DNA of 17,656 nucleotides, taken from the NCBI GenBank assembly GCA_964537395.1, contig CAZIBN010000070.1, positions 1 to 17,656 of the forward strand, read 5' to 3'. The translations under genes were made by a program, and so were the position numbers. The stretch comes from GWA2-66-18 sp964537395. Its GTDB lineage: Bacteria; Elusimicrobiota; Elusimicrobia; UBA1565; UBA9628. Below, piece after piece: positions 13,600-17,656 of the stretch; within the stretch, counting starts at the first letter, position 1, and the number at the start of each line of letters is the position of its first letter. The notes beneath the pieces are model-generated. The model had not been told where the DNA came from. It made no database searches and saw only the letters and a program-made list of their open reading frames with translations.

Positions 13600-14112
13600 A
13601 TGATTCATATGAGAACGCTTCCCCTGATGGCGCTGCTTCTGGCCGCCTGCTCCCACGCCCCATTCGATTCCCAGCCGATGCCGCGCGTGGAGGCGGAGAA
13701 GTACATGGGCAAGTGGTACGAGATCGCGCGCCTGCCCAATCGCTTCGAGAAAGGCTGCGACGGCGTCACCGCCGAGTACACTCTGCAGAAGGACGGGACG
13801 GTGAGCGTGCTCAACACCTGCCGTAAGGACGGTCCGCAGGGGGCCGCGCGCACGTCGAGCGCCAAGGCCTGGAGCGTGGACCCGTCGGGCTCGCGCTACG
13901 AGGTTTCGTTCTTCAGGCCTTTCAAGGCGCCCTACTGGATCATCGAGCTCGATGACCAATACCGCTGGGCGGCGGTCGGTCACCCCAAGCGTAAGTATCT
14001 CTGGATATTGGCGCGCGAGAAGACCTTGCCGGCGGAGGTCGAAAAAAATCTATTGACGAAGCTACAGGCTCTGGGCTATGACACCGCTCGCATGGAGCGG
14101 CCGAAACAGTAG
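13600..14112 (+). CDS. Blc-like outer-membrane lipocalin lipoprotein (copy 2)
   Basis: 170 residues from ATG 13600. The lipobox LAAC gives lipidated Cys17. GKWYEIARLPNRFEKGC is the textbook Blc start motif, with TAEYTLQKDGTVSVLNTC after it and RPFKAPYWIIELDDQYRWAAVGHPKRKYLWILAR for the later strands. The two cysteines (KGC, NTC) may form a disulfide. Likely outer-membrane carrier of fatty acids or lysophospholipids, fitting repair of oxidised lipids. GGAAAGG (13589-13595) is 4 bases before 13600 and 13 before the alternative ATG 13609. It lies 1 base after the SDR stop, so it is probably the last gene of that unit. Confidence 0.92.
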   Translation: MIHMRTLPLMALLLAACSHAPFDSQPMPRVEAEKYMGKWYEIARLPNRFEKGCDGVTAEYTLQKDGTVSVLNTCRKDGPQGAARTSSAKAWSVDPSGSRYEVSFFRPFKAPYWIIELDDQYRWAAVGHPKRKYLWILAREKTLPAEVEKNLLTKLQALGYDTARMERPKQ

Positions 14113-14119
14113 CCTGTGA

Positions 14120-14149
14120 TGTAAGAATTCAGGACCATCCGACACGTAT
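14120..14149 (+). promoter_or_regulatory. Putative ECF promoter of the photolyase-lipocalin unit
   Basis: TGTAA (14120-14124) and CGTAT (14145-14149), 25 bp apart as in the sister sites, with the shared CACGTAT form of the -10. The photolyase ATG at 14155 comes only 5 bases after the -10, so the start point should be at or next to the A of the ATG: the message would be leaderless. Confidence 0.72.
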
Positions 14150-14154
14150 CAGGG

Positions 14155-15573
14155 ATGGAAACAACGCTCGTCTGGCTTGGTCGTGATCTGCGCCTGGCGG
14201 ACAACCCCGCTTTGATCGAGGCGGCCGCCGCCGGCCTGGTCGTCCCGGTCTATGTTTGGTCGCCCGAGGAAGACGGCGATTGGGCTCCGGGCGCCGCCTC
14301 GCGCTGGTGGCTGCATCATTCGCTGGCAAGCCTCGATCGCGACCTCCGCAAACGCGGCTCGCGCCTGATCATCAAACGGGGCCCCGCCGCGCAGGCCCTC
14401 GCCACGGCCGCGCGCGAATGCGGCGCCGGCGCCGTCGCCTGGAACCGACGCTACGAGCCCGCGGCTATTCGCCAAGAGAAAGCCGTGCAGCTCGCCCTCG
14501 ACGCGGCCGGCATACGCGCGCAGGACCACGAGGGCAACGTGCTCTTCGCGCCAGACGCGATCCGCACCTTGAACGGCGGGCCCTACCGCGTCTTCACTCC
14601 CTATTGGAATCGTTGCGGGGCCGAGGCCGAGCCCGCCGCTCCGCGCGGCGAGGCCGGCCCCTTGAAGCTTCCCGCGAAGCTGCCCAAGTCCGTGCCGCTC
14701 GACGAGCTCGGGCTTCTGCCCAAGGTCGCCTGGGCCACGGGCCTGAAAGATTCTTTCGTGCCCGGAGAGGCCGGCGCGCGGCGCGACTTCGAGGCCTTCC
14801 TGGCCGGGCCGATCCGCGGCTACGCGGCCGACCGGAACTTCCCCGCGAGCGGCGGCGGCTCGCGGCTCTCCCCCCGCCTACACTTCGGAGAGCTTTCCGT
14901 CCGCCGCGTCTGGCGCGAGGCCCTCGGCGGCGATCCCGCGGCCAAGGGCGGATTTCTGGGCGAGCTCGGCTGGCGGGACTTCGGACGCCATGTCCTCTTC
15001 CACAACCCGGCGACGCCAGACTCCCCGCTCGATGCGCGCTTCGCCTCCTTCCGCTGGCGCCGCGACGCTAAGGGCCTCGCGGCCTGGAAGAAAGGGCTCA
15101 CCGGCTACCCCCTCGTCGACGCGGGCATGCGCGAGCTGTGGGCCACCGGCTTCATGCACAACCGCGTGCGCATGGTCGTCGCGTCCTTCCTCACGAAAGA
15201 CCTCCTCATCGACTGGCGCGAGGGCGCGCGTTGGTTCTGGGACACGCTCGTGGACGCCGACCTCGCCAGCAACACGCTTGGCTGGCAGTGGGCCGCGGGC
15301 TGCGGCGCCGACGCCGCGCCGTTTTTTCGGATCTTCAATCCCGTCGAGCAGGGCAAACGCTTCGACGCGACCGGCGAGTACACCCGCCGCTGGGTTCCCG
15401 AGCTCGCGGCTTTGCCCGACCGTTGGCTGCATCAACCCTGGGAGGCCTCCGCCGACATCCTCGACAAGGCCAAGGTCACGATCGGCAAAACCTATCCCGC
15501 CCGCATCGTGGACCACAAGGAGGCCCGCATCCGCGCGCTCGAGGTCTTCGGAGCCTCGGGGAAGGCCCGATGA
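14155..15573 (+). CDS. phrB: Deoxyribodipyrimidine photolyase (class I CPD type)
   Basis: 472 residues, equal in length to E. coli PhrB. It uses blue light and FAD to split cyclobutane pyrimidine dimers. The N-terminal antenna domain begins LVWLGRDLRLADNPAL (5-20); the FAD domain follows. Matched by eye to E. coli, the electron-transfer tryptophans W382, W359 and W306 correspond to Trp377, Trp354 and Trp301, and the FAD-contacting D372 and N378 to Asp367 and Asn373, all present (DADLASN..GWQW). The protein should be active. It has its own ECF-type promoter, no ribosome-binding site, and a stop that overlaps lipocalin 3 (ATGA). Symbol given by similarity; phr/phrA are also used. Confidence 0.95.
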   Translation: METTLVWLGRDLRLADNPALIEAAAAGLVVPVYVWSPEEDGDWAPGAASRWWLHHSLASLDRDLRKRGSRLIIKRGPAAQALATAARECGAGAVAWNRRYEPAAIRQEKAVQLALDAAGIRAQDHEGNVLFAPDAIRTLNGGPYRVFTPYWNRCGAEAEPAAPRGEAGPLKLPAKLPKSVPLDELGLLPKVAWATGLKDSFVPGEAGARRDFEAFLAGPIRGYAADRNFPASGGGSRLSPRLHFGELSVRRVWREALGGDPAAKGGFLGELGWRDFGRHVLFHNPATPDSPLDARFASFRWRRDAKGLAAWKKGLTGYPLVDAGMRELWATGFMHNRVRMVVASFLTKDLLIDWREGARWFWDTLVDADLASNTLGWQWAAGCGADAAPFFRIFNPVEQGKRFDATGEYTRRWVPELAALPDRWLHQPWEASADILDKAKVTIGKTYPARIVDHKEARIRALEVFGASGKAR

Positions 15574-16082
15574 AAGCGCTCACCTTCACGGTCCTCCTAT
15601 CGGCCCTGTTCGCTGGGGCTCCGGCGACTGCGGCTGAATTAGATCTTCCGCGCTACATGGGCGCCTGGCACGAGATCGCGCACATCCCCAACTTCGCGCA
15701 GAAGGGCTGCACGGACACGATCGTGCATTACCGCCTCAACGACCGCGGGGGCTTTGATCTCGCCAACACCTGCTGGAAGGGCGACACCTACAAGCCCTAC
15801 TTCGGCAAGGCGACGCCCGCCGCCGGACCGGAGCCTTTTTTCAAGGTTAAATTCTTTCTGTTCTTTAAGGCTGATTATTGGATCGTCGATCTCGACCCGG
15901 ACTACCAATGGGCCCTCGTCGGCTCCCCGAAGCGTGACCAGCTGTGGGTGATCAGCCGAAAACCCGTCCTGGATCCAGCCCTCTACGATCAGATTTTAAG
16001 CCGCGCCCGCTCGAAGGGTTTCAATACGGATAAGCTCGTGCTCACGACCGTCACCGGGCGCCCGTCGCGCGGATTCATGTAA
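15570..16082 (+). CDS. Blc-like periplasmic lipocalin (copy 3)
   Basis: 170 residues. Here the signal peptide is of the ordinary secretory type (MKALTFTVLLSALFAGAPATAAE, cleavage likely after A-T-A) with no lipobox Cys, so this copy should be soluble in the periplasm while copies 1 and 2 are membrane-anchored. Lipocalin motif YMGAWHEIAHIPNFAQKGC, then NTC and FKADYWIVDLDPDYQWALVGSPKRDQLWVISRK. The cysteine pair matches copy 2. The start overlaps the photolyase stop (ATGA). Its own stop codon (16080-16082) lies inside the -35 of the next promoter. Confidence 0.9.
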   Translation: MKALTFTVLLSALFAGAPATAAELDLPRYMGAWHEIAHIPNFAQKGCTDTIVHYRLNDRGGFDLANTCWKGDTYKPYFGKATPAAGPEPFFKVKFFLFFKADYWIVDLDPDYQWALVGSPKRDQLWVISRKPVLDPALYDQILSRARSKGFNTDKLVLTTVTGRPSRGFM

Positions 16083-16107
16083 TAATCGCGGCCTGCCCGA
16101 CACGTAT
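16078..16107 (+). promoter_or_regulatory. Putative ECF promoter of the SRPBCC-epimerase gene
   Basis: TGTAA (16078-16082) and CGTAT (16103-16107), 25 bp from first base to first base. The -35 overlaps the stop codon of lipocalin 3. The ATG at 16115 comes 7 bases after the -10 with no ribosome-binding site between, so the message would begin at or a base or two before the start codon. Confidence 0.72.
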
Positions 16108-16114
16108 TGGAGAG

Positions 16115-17479
16115 ATGAGCATAAGAACCCGGCGCAGCACCCAATGGCTTCCCCGCCCCCGGGCGGAGGTCTTCGCATTTTTTCAGAACCCGGCGAACCT
16201 CGCCAAGCTGACGCCGCCGTGGCTCGGCTTCCATGTCCTGACGCCGCAGCCGCTCGAGATGCGCGCGGGCGCGATCTTCGACTACCGCGTCAGCCCGCTG
16301 GGCTTCCCGCAGTATTGGCGGACCTTGATCGAATCCTACGACGCGCCCAACAGCTTCGTGGACACGCAGCTTAAAGGGCCGTACAAGCTCTGGCACCACA
16401 CGCATCGATTCGAAGACAAGGACGGCGGCACGCTCATCACCGACGAGGTCCGCTACGAGCTTCCGTTCCAGCCCTTCGGCGAGCTCGCCGCGGGCGAGAT
16501 CGAGCGCCGTCTCGACGCGATCTTCGCTTACCGCGAATCCGCGGTCGCAGCACTTTTCAAACCGAAGGGAGGCTCCATGAAGATCGTGATTGCCGGCGGA
16601 AATGGGTGGATCGGACGGGATCTCTCGCGCACGCTGATCAACGCCGGCCATGACGTCGTCGTGCTCAGCCGCAACGGCGCACCGAGCAGCGTTCCCGGAG
16701 TACGCACCCGCGCCTGGCTCGTCGCCGACGCCGGCGGCTGGGAAAGCGAACTCGACGGCGCCGATGCGGTCGTCAACCTGTGCGGCGAAGGCGTGGCCGA
16801 CGGTCCCTGGACCGCCGCCCGACGGGGGCGGCTGCTGCACAGCCGTCTGACACCGACGCGCGCGCTCGTCGAAGCCCTGGGCCGCATCGAGAAGAAGCCT
16901 CCGGTCCTCGTCAACGCCTCTGCCGTCGGCTGGTACGCGCAGGCCGGCGAGCGTCTTCAGGCCGAGACCGACGCCGCGGGGCCGGGATTTCTTTCCGACC
17001 TGTGCGCGCGCTGGGAAAAAGAGGCGCGCGAAGCCGAAAAGCTCGGGCTGCGCGTCGTGCTCCTGCGCATCGGCGTGGTGCTTGGCCGTGACGGCGGGGC
17101 ACTGTCGCGCATGCTCATCCCCTTTAAGCTGGCGCTCGGCGGACGCCTCGGCGACGGCCGCCAGCATTTCCCGTGGGTGCACCTCGACGATGTGACCGGT
17201 CTGATTTTGAGCTCGATCACCAATGAGCGTCTTCACGGCCCCGTGAATGCCGTCGGTCCCGAGCTCGCCACGAACGCGGAGTTCACCGCCGCTCTCGGAA
17301 AAGTATTGCGCCGCCCGACGCCCTTCCCGGTTCCCGCCGCCGTGCTGAAGCTGATGCTGGGTGAGATGTCATCGTTGCTCCTCGGAAGCCTGAAGATCGT
17401 GCCCGCCGCCGCCGTGGGCGCCGGCTACACATTCAAGCATCCGCGCCTTGAAGGCGCGCTTGCTGAAGTCGTCCGTTGA
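16115..17479 (+). CDS. SRPBCC domain fused to TIGR01777-type NAD(P)-binding epimerase
   Basis: 454 residues in two domains. Residues about 5-150 form an SRPBCC (START-like) ligand-binding domain (PRAEVFAFFQNPANLAKLTPPWLGF ... GGTLITDEVRYELPF). Residues 155-454 are a TIGR01777-family epimerase: GGNGWIG (161-167), VNLCGEGVADGPWT, SAVGWY and a C-terminal DUF1731-like end. The fusion is a known layout; the hydrophobic pocket of SRPBCC suggests a lipid-like or terpenoid ligand, but the substrate is not established. Relatives are common in photo-oxidative stress gene sets. It has its own ECF-type promoter. Met155 is preceded by GGGAGG, so a separate epimerase-only product is possible. Confidence 0.9.
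   Translation: MSIRTRRSTQWLPRPRAEVFAFFQNPANLAKLTPPWLGFHVLTPQPLEMRAGAIFDYRVSPLGFPQYWRTLIESYDAPNSFVDTQLKGPYKLWHHTHRFEDKDGGTLITDEVRYELPFQPFGELAAGEIERRLDAIFAYRESAVAALFKPKGGSMKIVIAGGNGWIGRDLSRTLINAGHDVVVLSRNGAPSSVPGVRTRAWLVADAGGWESELDGADAVVNLCGEGVADGPWTAARRGRLLHSRLTPTRALVEALGRIEKKPPVLVNASAVGWYAQAGERLQAETDAAGPGFLSDLCARWEKEAREAEKLGLRVVLLRIGVVLGRDGGALSRMLIPFKLALGGRLGDGRQHFPWVHLDDVTGLILSSITNERLHGPVNAVGPELATNAEFTAALGKVLRRPTPFPVPAAVLKLMLGEMSSLLLGSLKIVPAAAVGAGYTFKHPRLEGALAEVVR
16567..16579 (+). promoter_or_regulatory. Internal ribosome-binding site and start within the SRPBCC-epimerase gene
   Basis: GGGAGG (16567-16572) is 4 bases upstream of an in-frame ATG (16577) at exactly the junction between the two domains. 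Translation from here would give a 300-residue free-standing epimerase of normal length. It may be a remnant of two once separate genes or a working second start. Confidence 0.4.
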
Positions 17480-17519
17480 GTTCGATTCAGAAGTCGCTCG
17501 CTTCCCGTGCCTCAAAGTC

Positions 17520-17539
17520 GACTATCCACGTGGATAGTC
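17520..17539. repeat. 20-bp perfect palindrome
   Basis: GACTATCCAC and its exact complement GTGGATAGTC meet with no gap, in a 177-bp region without genes (17480-17656). With no loop and no U-run it is not a terminator. A dimeric repressor or activator site is the simplest reading. It is 68 bp upstream of the promoter at the window end. Confidence 0.6.
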
Positions 17540-17606
17540 CAGTAACAGCTTAAATGAGTTGACGAGCCTTTCTTCGGTCACATCTTACGTGAGTTGATTC
17601 GGATAC

Positions 17607-17652
17607 TTGACAAAATAGGTCATGTATGCTATACTGTCTTCCGTAAGGGGAG
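17607..17652 (+). promoter_or_regulatory. Strong sigma-70 promoter and ribosome-binding site for a gene beyond the window
   Basis: TTGACA (17607-17612), a 17-bp spacer and TATACT (17630-17635), near consensus, followed by AAGGGGAG (17645-17652). GTAT and ATAC (17624-17634) form a small inverted repeat over the spacer/-10. The start codon must be just past 17656. The CTTGACAAA opening and palindrome-over-promoter layout resemble the toxin-antitoxin promoter at 83-111. Confidence 0.68.
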
Positions 17653-17656
17653 TAGA

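Noticed and set aside
15989..17236. 415-codon minus-strand open frame opposite the SRPBCC-epimerase gene
   Set aside because: Antisense shadow; the plus-strand product matches two known domains along its whole length.
17480..17656. attC site at the right edge, suggesting a second cassette
   Set aside because: No RYYYAAC/GTTRRRY pair with complementary arms was found there.

Overview
The window is high-GC bacterial DNA with no rRNA, tRNA, CRISPR array or transposase that I can see. Three predicted lipoproteins with lipoboxes, Blc-type lipocalins and other exported proteins point to a Gram-negative cell envelope. I cannot name the phylum from the sequence alone.

Left edge (1-1957): the visibly less GC-rich end of an integron cassette array. 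Two complete cassettes can be read. Cassette 1 (60-719) is a Phd/YefM-YoeB type toxin-antitoxin pair with its own sigma-70-like promoter and a palindromic operator. Cassette 2 (720-1951) carries one exported beta-propeller-like protein. In each cassette the left core of the attC site is the exact complement of the core at the cassette's own 5' end (GTTATGC/GCATAAC and GTTGGGC/GCCCAAC), the signature expected of real cassettes. A partial attC lies at the window start.

Middle left (1992-3936, minus strand): a small exported protein of unknown function and a MATE-family efflux transporter.

Main region (3996-17479, plus strand): an ECF sigma factor and a small zinc-finger anti-sigma factor, followed by what looks like their regulon. 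Four promoter-like sites of the form TGTAA-N20-CGTAT (one with CATAT), all with the same spacing, stand before four transcription units: (1) DUF1295, a CFA-like methyltransferase, DUF1365, DUF2878, a flavin amine-oxidase-like protein, a CFA synthase and an NTF2-like lipoprotein; (2) rubrerythrin, a lipocalin, an SDR-DUF2867 protein and a second lipocalin; (3) a DNA photolyase and a third lipocalin; (4) an SRPBCC-epimerase fusion. Genes within units mostly overlap by the 4-bp ATGA arrangement. The content matches the light/singlet-oxygen response sets known from Rhodobacter (RpoE-ChrR) and from LitR-type gammaproteobacterial clusters: repair of UV-damaged DNA, peroxide removal, membrane fatty-acid methylation/oxidation and outer-membrane lipid handling. 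Here it sits under a different sigma/anti-sigma pair that lacks the ChrR sensor domain, and it carries three lipocalins and two different CFA-type methyltransferases.

Right edge (17480-17656): no gene; it holds a 20-bp perfect palindrome and a strong sigma-70 promoter with a ribosome-binding site for a gene that starts just outside the window.
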